Source: Shinella zoogloeoides (GTDB taxonomy: Bacteria; Pseudomonadota; Alphaproteobacteria; Rhizobiales; Rhizobiaceae). From it: a DNA stretch of 64,000 bases. The notes below the pieces were generated by a model that ran no database searches, was not told the DNA's origin, and saw only the letters and a list, made by a program, of their open reading frames with translations. The stretch covers positions 2,679,501 through 2,743,500 of the forward strand of contig NZ_CP093528.1 in the NCBI RefSeq assembly GCF_022682305.1, given 5' to 3'. A program made the position numbers and the translations under genes. Shown piece after piece: positions 15,631-23,750 of the stretch (within the stretch, counting starts at the first letter, position 1; each line of letters opens with the position of its first letter).

Positions 15631-16738
15631 CGCCGTGCGCGCGCCGAGCGCCCGCGGTTCCTTCCTGATGCGCGCCGGAACGGCCCGGGCGACCGGCGAC
15701 CGGACGGCCATCGCGCGCCTGACGCTCGTCGTCCTCGTCGTGCTGTCCATCGTCGCACTCGCTCTTTCCATCGCGACCGGCGCGTCGGACGCCTCGGCCG
15801 TCGGGGTCATCGGCGCGCTGCTGGGCGGCGCGGAAGACACGGCCCTCAGCCTGCGCGACCGCATCATCGTCTTCGATATCCGCATGCCCCGCGCCCTGCT
15901 CGGCTTCCTGATCGGCGCGGCGCTCGCCATGTCCGGCGCGGTCATGCAGGGCCTCTTCCGCAATCCGCTCGCCGATCCCGGCCTCGTCGGCATCTCCTCC
16001 GGCTCGGCGCTCGGCGCGGTGCTGATGATCGTGCTCGGCGGCGCGCTTCCGGCCGGCCTGATGCTGACGCTCGGCCCCTATGCCCTGCCCGTCGCCGCCT
16101 TCGTCGGCGGCCTGCTCACGACGCTCATGCTCTACCGCATCGCCACGCGCGGCGGCCAGACCTCCGTCGCCACGATGCTGCTCGCCGGCATCGCCATCGC
16201 CGCGCTCGCCGGGGCCGTCACCGGCATCCTCATCTACATGGCCGACGACAAGCAGCTCCGCGACATCACCTTCTGGGGTCTCGGCTCGCTGTCCGGCATG
16301 ACCTGGACAAAACTCTTCGCCGCCGGCCCGATCATCCTCGCCGCCCTCCTCGTCGTGCCCTTCCTGTCGCGTGGCCTCAACGCCATCACGCTCGGCGAGG
16401 CCGCCGCCTTCCATATGGGCGTGAAGGTGCAGCGGCTGAAATACATCGCCATCGTCGCCGTCGCCGGCGCGGTCGGCGCATCGGTCGCCGTCAGCGGCGG
16501 CATCGGCTTCGTCGGCATCGTCGTGCCGCATCTCCTGCGCATCGTCATCGGGCCGGATCACCGCTACCTGCTGCCGGCCTCGGCGCTGCTCGGCGGTGTG
16601 CTGCTGCTGGGCGCGGACATGCTGGCGCGCATCATCGTCGCTCCCGCCGAACTGCCGATCGGCATCATAACGGCGCTGGCCGGCGCACCCTTCTTCCTCT
16701 GGGTTCTGCTGCGCGACCGCACGCGGAACGGCTGGTAG
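15617..16738 (+). CDS. hmuU: Haem ABC transporter permease HmuU (FecCD family)
   Basis: The 373-aa inner-membrane protein is a FecCD/BtuC-type permease with about ten membrane helices. Signature stretches are IRMPRALLGFLIGAALAMSG, MQGLFRNPLADPGLVGISSG and GFVGIVVPHLLRIVIGPDHR, the last being the coupling region that meets the ATPase. It overlaps the hmuT end by 14 bases and stops five bases before hmuV. It forms a homodimer with HmuV in the known systems. The length is slightly long because of an N-terminal cytoplasmic extension of about 30 residues. Confidence 0.94.
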   Translation: MSLNDAVRAPSARGSFLMRAGTARATGDRTAIARLTLVVLVVLSIVALALSIATGASDASAVGVIGALLGGAEDTALSLRDRIIVFDIRMPRALLGFLIGAALAMSGAVMQGLFRNPLADPGLVGISSGSALGAVLMIVLGGALPAGLMLTLGPYALPVAAFVGGLLTTLMLYRIATRGGQTSVATMLLAGIAIAALAGAVTGILIYMADDKQLRDITFWGLGSLSGMTWTKLFAAGPIILAALLVVPFLSRGLNAITLGEAAAFHMGVKVQRLKYIAIVAVAGAVGASVAVSGGIGFVGIVVPHLLRIVIGPDHRYLLPASALLGGVLLLGADMLARIIVAPAELPIGIITALAGAPFFLWVLLRDRTRNGW

Positions 16739-16743
16739 ACCCC

Positions 16744-17532
16744 ATGATCACCGCATCGAACCTTTCGGTCAGCCTTTCGGGCAAGCCCATCGTGCACGGC
16801 GTCTCGCTCGTCGCAAAGCCCGGCGAGGTCACCGCCATCGTCGGCCCCAACGGTTCCGGCAAGACGACGACGCTGAAGGCCATCGCCGGGGAACTCGCCA
16901 GCAAGGGCGACATCACCCTCAACGGCCATGACATCCGCACGCTCGAACCCTGGCAGCTCGCCACCAAGCGCGCCGTGCTGCCGCAGGCCGCGACCATCGC
17001 CTTCCCCTTCACTGTGCGCGAGATCGTCCGCCTCGGCCTCACCGTCGGCCCGAACCGCCATGCCGAGCGCATCGACGCGGTCACGGCCGAGGCGCTTGCC
17101 GCCGTCGACCTCGCGGGCTTTGCCGGCCGTCTCTACCAGGAGCTTTCCGGCGGCGAACAGCAGCGCGTGCAGCTCGCCCGCGTGCTGTCGCAGATCTGGG
17201 AGCCGGTGCTCGACGGAGAACCCTGCTTCCTGCTGCTCGACGAGCCCGTCTCGGCCCTCGACATCCGCCACCAGCTCACCATCATGCAGCTTGCACGCCG
17301 CTATTGCGAAGGCGGCGGCGGTGTGATCGCCGTCATGCACGACCTCAACCTCACCGCCATGTTCGCCGATCATATGGTGATGATGAAGGACGGCCGCATC
17401 GAACGGTCCGGCGCGCCCGCCGAGGTGATGACGGACGATGCGATGGAGACCGTGTTCGGCTGTCGAATGCGCATCAACGGCGTGCCCTCCGGCGGCGTGC
17501 CCTTCGTGCTGCCCCATACCGCTTCGGCCTGA
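16744..17532 (+). CDS. hmuV: Haem ABC transporter ATPase HmuV
   Basis: The 262-aa ATPase powers haem import. Walker A is GPNGSGKTTT (about residues 34-43), the signature is LSGGEQQRVQLARVL (about 138), Walker B is CFLLLDEPVSALD (about 161), and the switch His lies in AVMHDLNLTA. It is last of the hmuSTUV operon. A short stem, CCGCC/GGCGG at 17538-17551 followed by AACCTTTT, may end the transcript. Confidence 0.95.
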   Translation: MITASNLSVSLSGKPIVHGVSLVAKPGEVTAIVGPNGSGKTTTLKAIAGELASKGDITLNGHDIRTLEPWQLATKRAVLPQAATIAFPFTVREIVRLGLTVGPNRHAERIDAVTAEALAAVDLAGFAGRLYQELSGGEQQRVQLARVLSQIWEPVLDGEPCFLLLDEPVSALDIRHQLTIMQLARRYCEGGGGVIAVMHDLNLTAMFADHMVMMKDGRIERSGAPAEVMTDDAMETVFGCRMRINGVPSGGVPFVLPHTASA

Positions 17533-17549
17533 TTGCGCCGCCACCCGGC

Positions 17550-17575
17550 GGAACCTTTTGCACCATATCTGCGTT
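17550..17575 (+). promoter_or_regulatory. EcfG-type stress promoter for the DUF883 gene
   Basis: GGAAC (17550-17554), a 17-base spacer and CGTT (17572-17575) match the alphaproteobacterial general-stress sigma factor promoter GGAAC-N16/17-CGTT. The gene start follows 60 bases later. ecfG itself lies 3 kb away. The -35 box overlaps the possible hmuV terminator stem. Confidence 0.75.
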
Positions 17576-17634
17576 TACCAGCCGAGAACCGCTCCGCCGC
17601 GAAGGCGGGCGGCGTCCGCAAAAGGAGACATGGC

Positions 17635-18021
17635 ATGGCCACAGGACTGTTTTCGTCCCGCAGCAAGACCCTTCACGACGATGCCCAGGCAGTAGAGGAG
17701 CAGATCGCCGAACTGCGCGAGGAAATCGCGGCGCTCGCCCGCACCCTTGCCGACGACGCCTCCAGGGGCGCCGGCAGCGTCCGCCGAAAGGCCCGCGCCG
17801 CGAAGGCCGAGGCGAGCGAGGCCGCTCAGGACCTGAAGAGCCGCGCGGAAAACGACATCCGCGACATGATCGCCGCCGGGGAGGACATTCTCGCCGATTT
17901 TCAGGGCCGTTACCAGGAGTCCGGCCGCAAGGCGCGCCAGGCGGTGCACGACCATCCGCTCACCACGCTCGGCATCGCCGCCGTCGCCGGCTTCGCGCTC
18001 GCCGCTCTGCTGCGGCGCTGA
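17635..18021 (+). CDS. DUF883 (ElaB/YqjD-like) membrane-anchored protein
   Basis: The 128-aa protein has a long amphipathic, coiled-coil-prone N-terminal region (residues about 12-95, rich in Ala, Glu, Arg and Lys). It ends in one C-terminal membrane anchor (TTLGIAAVAGFALAALLRR), the layout of ElaB/YqjD proteins that tether ribosomes or stabilise membranes in stationary phase. The second ATG (17635) is chosen, with AAAGGAGA before it. A near-consensus EcfG promoter 60 bases upstream implies general stress control. The DUF1469-type gene follows after 65 bases and is probably co-transcribed. Confidence 0.85.
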   Translation: MATGLFSSRSKTLHDDAQAVEEQIAELREEIAALARTLADDASRGAGSVRRKARAAKAEASEAAQDLKSRAENDIRDMIAAGEDILADFQGRYQESGRKARQAVHDHPLTTLGIAAVAGFALAALLRR

Positions 18022-18086
18022 TTTCCCGCCTTTACGCCCGAAGCTGCCGTCGCGGCGGCTTCCGTTCCACACGGAGAAAAGACGGC

Positions 18087-18518
18087 ATGCTGTCATTGGG
18101 GGCCATTCTCATCCAGAACCTCGTCACCCGCGTCACCGACCGGGTGGACGAGACGCTGGACAGCGCAAAGCGCAATGCGGTTGCCGGCCTCCTCGTCGGC
18201 GTGCTGCTCGTCACGGCCTATGTGCTCGCCCTCGCCGGGGCGACGGTGGCGCTCGCCGAGCGCTACGGCACCGTGCCCGCCCTCTTCGGCCTTGCCGGCG
18301 GCTTCCTCATTCTGTCACTGGTCGTGCTGGCCGTCGTCGCGGCACGCAACAGGCGCGAGCGCGAACTGCGCCGCATCCGCCGCCAGCAACTCGCCGCCCG
18401 GCGCGACCTGCTGGCCGCCGCCGCCACCGCAGCCACCCGCAAGCCTCTTGCCGCGACAGCCGTTGCCCTCGCGCTCGGTTTCCTCCTCGCGCCGAAATCC
18501 CGCCGCGACGACGACTGA
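18087..18518 (+). CDS. DUF1469/holin-superfamily-III-like membrane protein
   Basis: The 143-aa protein has two adjacent membrane helices (AGLLVGVLLVTAYVLALAGA and ALFGLAGGFLILSLVVLAVV, about residues 33-85), a basic cytoplasmic stretch of Arg-rich helix, and a third C-terminal hydrophobic segment. That is the pattern of the DUF1469 (YqjE-like) family, which commonly follows a YqjD/DUF883 gene. The ATG at 18087 follows GGAGAAAAG. It is probably part of the stress-induced DUF883 unit. Lysis activity is not implied despite the holin-like name of some relatives. Confidence 0.82.
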   Translation: MLSLGAILIQNLVTRVTDRVDETLDSAKRNAVAGLLVGVLLVTAYVLALAGATVALAERYGTVPALFGLAGGFLILSLVVLAVVAARNRRERELRRIRRQQLAARRDLLAAAATAATRKPLAATAVALALGFLLAPKSRRDDD

Positions 18519-18548
18519 CCTTCTATCCTTTCCGGAAAACGGCGCCGC

Positions 18549-20057
18549 TCAAAGCGGCATGCGCACGACCGCCGTCACGCCTTTCGGCAGATACTCGACA
18601 TGCACGCTGCTGCCGAGGACCTTGTCGAGGCTCCGCTCGATCAGCACCGAACCGAAACCGCGCCGGCCGGCGGCCGGATCGACCGGCGGGCCGCCGACCT
18701 CGTGCCACGTCATGTTGAGCACGCGCTGGCTATCCTCGTTCACCACGCGGGCGGTGATCACCACCTTGCCGGATCGCACGGACAAGGCCCCGTATTTGCG
18801 GGCATTGGTGGCAAGCTCGTGCAGCACGAGACCGAGGCCGACCGCCTGGTCCGGCCCCAGCTCCACCTCGTCCTTGTGGATCTCGATCTGGCTTTCGTAA
18901 TCCATCGCATAGGGCAATATCTGCTTCTGCAGCAGCATTTTCAGATGGATCACGCCCCATTCATGGTCGCTGAGCAGGCCGTGCGCCTCCGACAACGATT
19001 GCAGGCGGCCGGCGAAAGCCTCCATGAACTCCACCGGGTCGCTGGTCTGGCGCAGGGTCTGGCGCGCCAGCGATTGCAGCATGGCGAGCGTATTCTTCAC
19101 CCGATGGTTCAGCTCCCGCAGCAGGAGGCGTGTCCGTTCCGAGGCGAGCTGCCCGTCGGTGACATCCACATTGATGCCGAGGAACACGGTCGGGCGACCC
19201 TCCCCATCCCATTCGTGCACGCGGCCGCGGCCGAGCAGCCAGCGTCCGGTTTTCGCCGCACGGAACAGGCCGTCATATTCCTTGCCGGTGGAAAGCGCGC
19301 TGCGCAGGCGGTCGATGGTCACCTTGCGGTCGGCCGGATGCACGGAGGTGAAGAATTTCCGCGCGCTCATCGGCCTTGCCGGCTTGACGCCCAGCATGCG
19401 GTAGAAGGTCTCGTTGCCGGAAACCACACCGGTCGAGATATCCCAGAGCCAGCTTGCCACATTGGCCGCGTCGAGCGCCAGCGCATGGCGCTTTTCCTCC
19501 CGCGAGAGCGCTTCGGCCGCCAGCGCGCGCCGCCGCGCCTCGTCCTTCAGCGTGATAAGAGAGGCAGCAACCCCCGCAAGCCGCTGCAACTGCGGCAGCA
19601 GGTCCCCCGCAAGGCCGACATGAGGCTTCACATCGAAGACGCAGACCGTGCCGATGGCCTGGCCACCGATCTGGACCGGCGCACCGGCGTAAAAGCGCAG
19701 GTGCGGCTCGCCCGTCACACTCGGCAGGCCGGCAAAGCGCGGGTCACCATGGGTGTCGGCAACGGCCAGCGGCTCGCCCGGACACGCCGCGAGCATGCGC
19801 GCGCAGAAGGAATCCTCCGACGGCGCGCGAATTTCCGGCGTACCCTTGCGGGCAAGGAACCACTGGTCCTTGCGGCCAAGCACGGTGACAAGCGCGATCG
19901 GCACACTGAAGAGTGCGGCGGCAAGCGCGGCGATATCGTCGAAATCGGGATCGGGACCGAGAAAGACCGGCATGGCCGCGTCGAGCGCCGCCAAACGGTC
20001 GGGCGCGCCCAGAACCGCAGCGACTTCGGATGGCAATGGCTGCATATTGTCCTTCAT
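18549..20057 (-). CDS. HWE-family sensor histidine kinase (GAF-PAS-HWE)
   Basis: The 502-aa cytoplasmic kinase has an N-terminal GAF domain (about residues 25-170, ending in GTVCVFDVKPH), a PAS domain (about 200-315; WLWDISTGVVSGNETFYRML) and an HWE/HisKA_2 kinase domain. In the last, LRELNHRVKNTLA holds the phospho-accepting His, HELATNARKYGA is the N box, and MTWHEVGGPPV gives the W-x-E part. No membrane segment is seen. Start is ATG 20057; ATG 20045 has a better AAGGA site. Kinases of this family feed PhyR, and its place beside ecfG-nepR-phyR suggests that role. Confidence 0.9.
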   Translation of the reverse strand: MKDNMQPLPSEVAAVLGAPDRLAALDAAMPVFLGPDPDFDDIAALAAALFSVPIALVTVLGRKDQWFLARKGTPEIRAPSEDSFCARMLAACPGEPLAVADTHGDPRFAGLPSVTGEPHLRFYAGAPVQIGGQAIGTVCVFDVKPHVGLAGDLLPQLQRLAGVAASLITLKDEARRRALAAEALSREEKRHALALDAANVASWLWDISTGVVSGNETFYRMLGVKPARPMSARKFFTSVHPADRKVTIDRLRSALSTGKEYDGLFRAAKTGRWLLGRGRVHEWDGEGRPTVFLGINVDVTDGQLASERTRLLLRELNHRVKNTLAMLQSLARQTLRQTSDPVEFMEAFAGRLQSLSEAHGLLSDHEWGVIHLKMLLQKQILPYAMDYESQIEIHKDEVELGPDQAVGLGLVLHELATNARKYGALSVRSGKVVITARVVNEDSQRVLNMTWHEVGGPPVDPAAGRRGFGSVLIERSLDKVLGSSVHVEYLPKGVTAVVRMPL

Positions 20058-20140
20058 CTCTTCTCGGTACGCGATTCTGCCCCTGCTTTCACCCGTTAAA
20101 CGCGTGCCAGGTTGCGCATTCGCCTCTACCCTCACGTTTG

Positions 20141-20167
20141 CGCCGCCCGCCGGAAGGACGGGCGGCG
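20141..20167. other. Hairpin after ecfG
   Basis: CGCCGCCCG (20141-20149) pairs with CGGGCGGCG (20159-20167) across a 9-nt loop, just past the ecfG stop at 20178. No T-run follows on the minus strand, so it is more likely an RNA-stability or attenuation hairpin before the kinase gene than a full terminator. Confidence 0.4.
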
Positions 20168-20177
20168 TGCCGTTGCC

Positions 20178-20732
20178 TCAGGATGCGAAGGCGCGCGACG
20201 TGATGGGCGCGGACACCGCGTCCGGCCCGTAGTCGCTCTCGCCGCTCACCTGCAGCAGCTCCTGCAGACGCTGGCGGGCGCGATTCACGCGGCTCTTGAT
20301 CGTGCCGAGCGCGCAGCCGCAGATTTCCGCCGCCTCCTCGTAGGAGAAGCCGGAAGCGCCGACGAGGATGATCGCCTCGCGCTGCTCGTCCGGTAACTTC
20401 TCCAGCGCCTTCTTGAAGTCCTGCATGTCGAGCGAGCCGTATTGCGAGGGGTGCTGTGCAAGGTTCTCGGTGAAGATACCGTCGCTATCCTGCACTTCGC
20501 GGCCGCGCTTGCGCAGCTTGCTGTAAAGCTCGTTGCGCAGGATCGTGAAGAGCCACGCCTTCATGTTCGTGCCCATCTCGAACTGTTCCTGCTTGGCCCA
20601 GGCCTTCATGATCGTGTCCTGTACGAGATCGTCGGCCTGGTCGTGGCGGCCGATCAGGGAGATCGCGAAGGCGCGAAGGCTCGGCAGGACCGCCAGCATC
20701 TCGCGCTTGAAAGTCGTCTGTTCCCGGTCCAT
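20178..20732 (-). CDS. ecfG: General stress ECF sigma factor EcfG
   Basis: The 184-aa RNA polymerase sigma factor directs the general stress response in alphaproteobacteria. Region 2 (about residues 10-75) includes DQADDLVQDTIMKAWAKQEQF, and region 4 (about 115-165) includes LPDEQREAIILVGASGFSYE with the helix-turn-helix CALGTIKSRVNRARQRL. The ATG at 20732 follows GAGGAAG, seven bases after the nepR stop. NepR holds the sigma factor inactive until phosphorylated PhyR removes NepR. EcfG promoters are seen at 17550 and 21013. Confidence 0.94.
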   Translation of the reverse strand: MDREQTTFKREMLAVLPSLRAFAISLIGRHDQADDLVQDTIMKAWAKQEQFEMGTNMKAWLFTILRNELYSKLRKRGREVQDSDGIFTENLAQHPSQYGSLDMQDFKKALEKLPDEQREAIILVGASGFSYEEAAEICGCALGTIKSRVNRARQRLQELLQVSGESDYGPDAVSAPITSRAFAS

Positions 20733-20739
20733 CGCTTCC

Positions 20740-20928
20740 TCACTCGGCACGTTGCACACTGCCTTCGACAGCATCCAATTTTTCGAGAAGATCCAGGAAC
20801 CTCTGGGGAAGCGCCTCGTCCTGTACGGAATGGTAGAATGCGCGCAGCTTCATCGCAATCTGCGCATTCGGGTCACCCGGTCGTTTGGGAGGTTTGTTCG
20901 TGCTGTTTGTGGTGTTCACGCTATTCAC
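20740..20928 (-). CDS. nepR: Anti-sigma factor NepR
   Basis: The 62-aa protein matches NepR in size, position and its conserved core: QIAMKLRAFYHSVQDEALPQRFLDLLEKLD forms the two helices that clamp EcfG (residues about 23-52, cited here by their ends IAMKLRAFY and RFLDLLEKL). It binds EcfG in the unstressed cell and moves to phosphorylated PhyR on stress. It is first gene of nepR-ecfG and divergent from phyR, the standard arrangement. A promoter with GGAAC and an imperfect -10 lies upstream. Confidence 0.93.
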   Translation of the reverse strand: MNSVNTTNSTNKPPKRPGDPNAQIAMKLRAFYHSVQDEALPQRFLDLLEKLDAVEGSVQRAE

Positions 20929-20980
20929 TCTCGGCCGCTTTCATATCTCTATCCACGCCCCGGAACGGATTTGGCTTGAA

Positions 20981-21005
20981 AATGCCCGGCATCAAAAAAA
21001 GTTCC
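20981..21005 (-). promoter_or_regulatory. Possible EcfG promoter for nepR-ecfG
   Basis: On the minus strand GGAAC (21005-21001), a 16-base spacer and CATT (20984-20981) resemble the EcfG promoter but with CATT in place of CGTT. Autoregulation of nepR-ecfG is common in relatives, which supports it. The mismatch keeps confidence low. Confidence 0.4.
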
Positions 21006-21012
21006 CGGTCCC

Positions 21013-21037
21013 GGAACCTAAATTTGGCTCCCGCGTT
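21013..21037 (+). promoter_or_regulatory. EcfG-type promoter for phyR
   Basis: GGAAC (21013-21017), 16 bases and CGTT (21034-21037) match the EcfG consensus fully. The start codon of phyR follows 47 bases later. This gives positive feedback on the stress switch. Confidence 0.82.
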
Positions 21038-21083
21038 CAAACCGTCGACTGCAACTGCAGAAAATCGAGAACAGGGGAACACC

Positions 21084-21878
21084 ATGCCCATTTCCGACCG
21101 TATCGGACCGCACCTTCCGGCCCTGCGCCGCTATGCCCGTGCCCTGGCGGGCACCCAGTCCTCGGGCGATGCCTATGTGGCCGCCACGCTCGAAACCATC
21201 CTCGTCGACCCCATGCTCATGCGCGAGGGCGAGGACGACAAGATGAGGCTCTTCGCACTGCTCAGCCGCATCATCGCCTCGCTGCCGGTCTCGATGGGCC
21301 GGGGCGCATCTTCCCTCGTTCCCGGCGCGGAGACGCCCTTCGATCTTTCCGGTGTTCCCCCGCGCGGCCGGCAGGCTCTGCTGCTCGCGACGGTCGAGGG
21401 CTTCTCCGTCGAGGAGACGGCCGAAATCCTTGAAGCGGAAACGACGGCCATTCGCGCCCTGCTCGACGCCGCCTTCGCGGAGATCGCCGCCCAGGCCGAA
21501 ACGGGCATCATGATCATCGAGGACGAGCCGCTGATCGCGCTCGACCTTGCCCATATGGTGAGCGGCATGGGCCATCGGGTGACCGGCATCGCCCGCACCC
21601 AGGCGGAAGCCGAGACGCTGTGGAGCGACAGCCAGCCCGGCCTCGTGCTCGCCGACGTCAAGCTCGCCGACGGCTCCTCCGGCATCGACGCCGTGAACAC
21701 GATCCTTGCCCGTACCGATATTCCCGTCATCTTCATCACGGCCTATCCGGAAAAGCTGCTGACGGGCGAACGCCCGGAGCCGGCCTTCCTCGTGTCGAAG
21801 CCCTTCAATCCGGAGCAGGTGAAGGTGCTTATCAACCAGGCCCTTCTCTTCACGCCGCAGACCCGCGCAGCGGCCTGA
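21084..21878 (+). CDS. phyR: Stress response regulator PhyR
   Basis: The 264-aa protein is the partner-switch regulator of the general stress response. Residues 1-135 form a sigma-like domain (two EcfG-like regions, lacking DNA contacts) that binds NepR. Residues 140-260 form a receiver domain with E146/D147, the phospho-accepting D191 (LVLADVKLADG), FITAYPEK and the conserved Lys in VSKPF. The ATG at 21084 follows AGGGGAAC. It is divergent from nepR-ecfG and has its own EcfG promoter. A strong terminator follows at 21916. Confidence 0.95.
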   Translation: MPISDRIGPHLPALRRYARALAGTQSSGDAYVAATLETILVDPMLMREGEDDKMRLFALLSRIIASLPVSMGRGASSLVPGAETPFDLSGVPPRGRQALLLATVEGFSVEETAEILEAETTAIRALLDAAFAEIAAQAETGIMIIEDEPLIALDLAHMVSGMGHRVTGIARTQAEAETLWSDSQPGLVLADVKLADGSSGIDAVNTILARTDIPVIFITAYPEKLLTGERPEPAFLVSKPFNPEQVKVLINQALLFTPQTRAAA

Positions 21879-21915
21879 TCCCGCTCCCGGACAGCCGTAG
21901 CGGCGGCGCGGCGGC

Positions 21916-21947
21916 GGCGGTGGGACGGCACGCCCACCGCCGCTTTT
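21916..21947 (+). terminator. Rho-independent terminator of phyR
   Basis: GGCGGTGGG (21916-21924) pairs with CCCACCGCC (21933-21941) over an 8-nt loop and is followed by GC and TTTTGTTT. It lies 38 bases after the phyR stop. Confidence 0.8.
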
Positions 21948-21978
21948 GTTTGCGTCAAATCTTCCGTTTCACAGGCGC

Positions 21979-22012
21979 AAAAGAAAACAGCCAGCGCCGG
22001 AGGCACTGGCTG
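21979..22012 (-). terminator. Terminator of the polyol operon
   Basis: On the minus strand an 11-bp stem with one mismatch (21988-21998 with 22002-22012, 3-nt loop) is followed by TTTTCTTTT. It lies about 155 bases past the FGGY kinase stop, so the operon has a long 3' untranslated end. Confidence 0.75.
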
Positions 22013-22020
22013 CTTGAGTA

Positions 22021-22166
22021 TCCACGGACCGGAGGGGGACACGGTATCGTGGTCGATCACCAGTCGAGGGCCTCGCATTTGGGGGATATGCGCAGACCGG
22101 TGACGCCGTAGAAACACACGGCGGACGATTTGGTTCCATCCGGTTGCAAATTTTTTTGGTCTTTTT
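22021..22166. other. 146-bp untranslated stretch between kinase stop and terminator
   Basis: No gene is recognised. On the minus strand there is a 20-codon frame (about 22120-22058, reading CFYGVTGLRISPKCEALDW before its stop) that looks protein-like but is too short to call. The stretch would be transcribed with the kinase and ends in a strong terminator, so a 3'-derived small RNA is possible. Confidence 0.3.
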
Positions 22167-23750
22167 TCAACCGATCGCCTCAAGCTCCGCCCGGTGGCGG
22201 GAAAGCGCGAGGAACCGGCGATAATCCCGGTCATAGCCGGCCTTGCGCGCGGCGTCAGGCAGGAATTCCGTGCCGCCCCCCTGCATGCCCGCGCCGGCCG
22301 CCGGCAGGTCCGGATACAGGCCGCCGGCAACCGCCGCGACCATCGCCGTTCCCAGAAGCACCGCATCACCGCTGTCCGGCACCACGATGCGGCAGCCGGT
22401 GACGTCTCGGTAGAGTTCCAGCAGCAGCGGATTGCGCACATGGCCGCCGGCGACATGGAGCACATCGGCCGGATAGCCCGCGTCGTTCAGCTTTTCGAGA
22501 ATCTGGCGGATACCGAGCGCGATGGCCACCGCAGTGCGCCAGTAGAGCCGGCAGAGGCCGTCGAAGGACGCATCGAGCGACAGGCCGCTGATCACCCCGA
22601 GCGCGTGCGGATCGGCCAGCGGCGAGCGGTTGCCGTGGAAATCGGGCAGGACATGCAGCCGGGCAGCGAAGGCCTCTCCCTCTTCCGCCCGCATCTCGGC
22701 TATGCGTGCCGCGATCCGGGCATGGGTCGCCGCATCCGGCTCGCCACCCGCGCCATGCGCCCGCACGATATGGTCGAGCAACGCGCCCGCGGCGGACTGG
22801 CCGCCCTCGATGAGCCAATGGCCCGGCAGCACCACCTCGTAATACGGTCCCCACATGCCGAAGCCGAACTTCTTTTCCCGCGAAAGCGCGACGATGCAGC
22901 TCGATGTGCCGCCGATCAGCGCGAGGCGACGTTCCAGCCTGTCCGGCGCGCCGGCGAAGGGGCCGAGCACGCCGAGCGCGCCGGCATAGGCATCGATCAG
23001 CCCCGCCGCGACCACGCAGTCCGTGTCGAGACCGAGGCTGGCGGCCGCCTCCGGGGTCAGCCGCCCAACGGCCGCGCCGACGGCAAGCGTCTGCGCAGGC
23101 AGGGCACCGCGTTCACGTACATCCTCAAGGCCGATCGCCTGCAGGAAGCTCTCGCTCCAGCCGCTTCGCTCATGGGAGAGATAGTTCCACTTGGCCGCCA
23201 TGGTGCAGCGCGAGCGGGCATTCATGCCGGTCGCCCGCCAAGTGATGAAATCGGCAAGATCGAAGAAATAGCCGGCCTTCGCCCATTGCGCCGGCTGATG
23301 GCGCTTCAGCCAAAGAAGCTTCGGCATCTGCATTTCCGGCGACATGACATGGCCGGAATGGGCGAGAACCGGGTGCTGCGTGGCAGTGCAGGCATCCGCC
23401 TCCTCCAGCGCGCGGTGATCGAGCCAGACGATGGTGTCCCAGCGCGCGTCCTCGCCGCCGGAAACGGCAAGCGGCCTCCCGGCTCCGTCGCGCACGACGA
23501 GCGAGCAGGTCGCGTCGACGCCGAGGGCGGCGACCCGGGAGGCATCCGCACCCGCCGCCGCGCAGGCGGCCTTCACCGCCACGCACAGGGCGCGCCAGAT
23601 ATCTTCCGAATCGTGCTCGGCGTGATTGACGCTGGGGCGGCGCATGGCGATGGGATGTTCGGAACGCCCGAGCAGCGCGCCGCGCCGGTCGAAGACGCCG
23701 GCCCGGGCACTGCCCGTGCCGATGTCCACCGCAACGATCAGATCGCGCAT
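22167..23750 (-). CDS. FGGY-family pentulose kinase (ribulokinase-like)
   Basis: The 527-aa cytoplasmic kinase phosphorylates a keto-sugar for entry to the pentose phosphate pathway. The first actin-like domain opens with VAVDIGTGSARAGVFD and has GVDATCSLVV; the catalytic Asp region is GLIDAYAGALGVLG (about residue 245); the ATP site is ALIGGTSSCIV and later HVAGGHVRNPLLLEL. This pattern is nearer D-ribulokinase/YpCarbK-type kinases than xylulokinase, but specificity is not certain. The ATG at 23750 overlaps the HAD stop (TGATG). It is last of the polyol operon, so D-ribulose or D-xylulose from polyols is the likely substrate. Confidence 0.85.
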   Translation of the reverse strand: MRDLIVAVDIGTGSARAGVFDRRGALLGRSEHPIAMRRPSVNHAEHDSEDIWRALCVAVKAACAAAGADASRVAALGVDATCSLVVRDGAGRPLAVSGGEDARWDTIVWLDHRALEEADACTATQHPVLAHSGHVMSPEMQMPKLLWLKRHQPAQWAKAGYFFDLADFITWRATGMNARSRCTMAAKWNYLSHERSGWSESFLQAIGLEDVRERGALPAQTLAVGAAVGRLTPEAAASLGLDTDCVVAAGLIDAYAGALGVLGPFAGAPDRLERRLALIGGTSSCIVALSREKKFGFGMWGPYYEVVLPGHWLIEGGQSAAGALLDHIVRAHGAGGEPDAATHARIAARIAEMRAEEGEAFAARLHVLPDFHGNRSPLADPHALGVISGLSLDASFDGLCRLYWRTAVAIALGIRQILEKLNDAGYPADVLHVAGGHVRNPLLLELYRDVTGCRIVVPDSGDAVLLGTAMVAAVAGGLYPDLPAAGAGMQGGGTEFLPDAARKAGYDRDYRRFLALSRHRAELEAIG

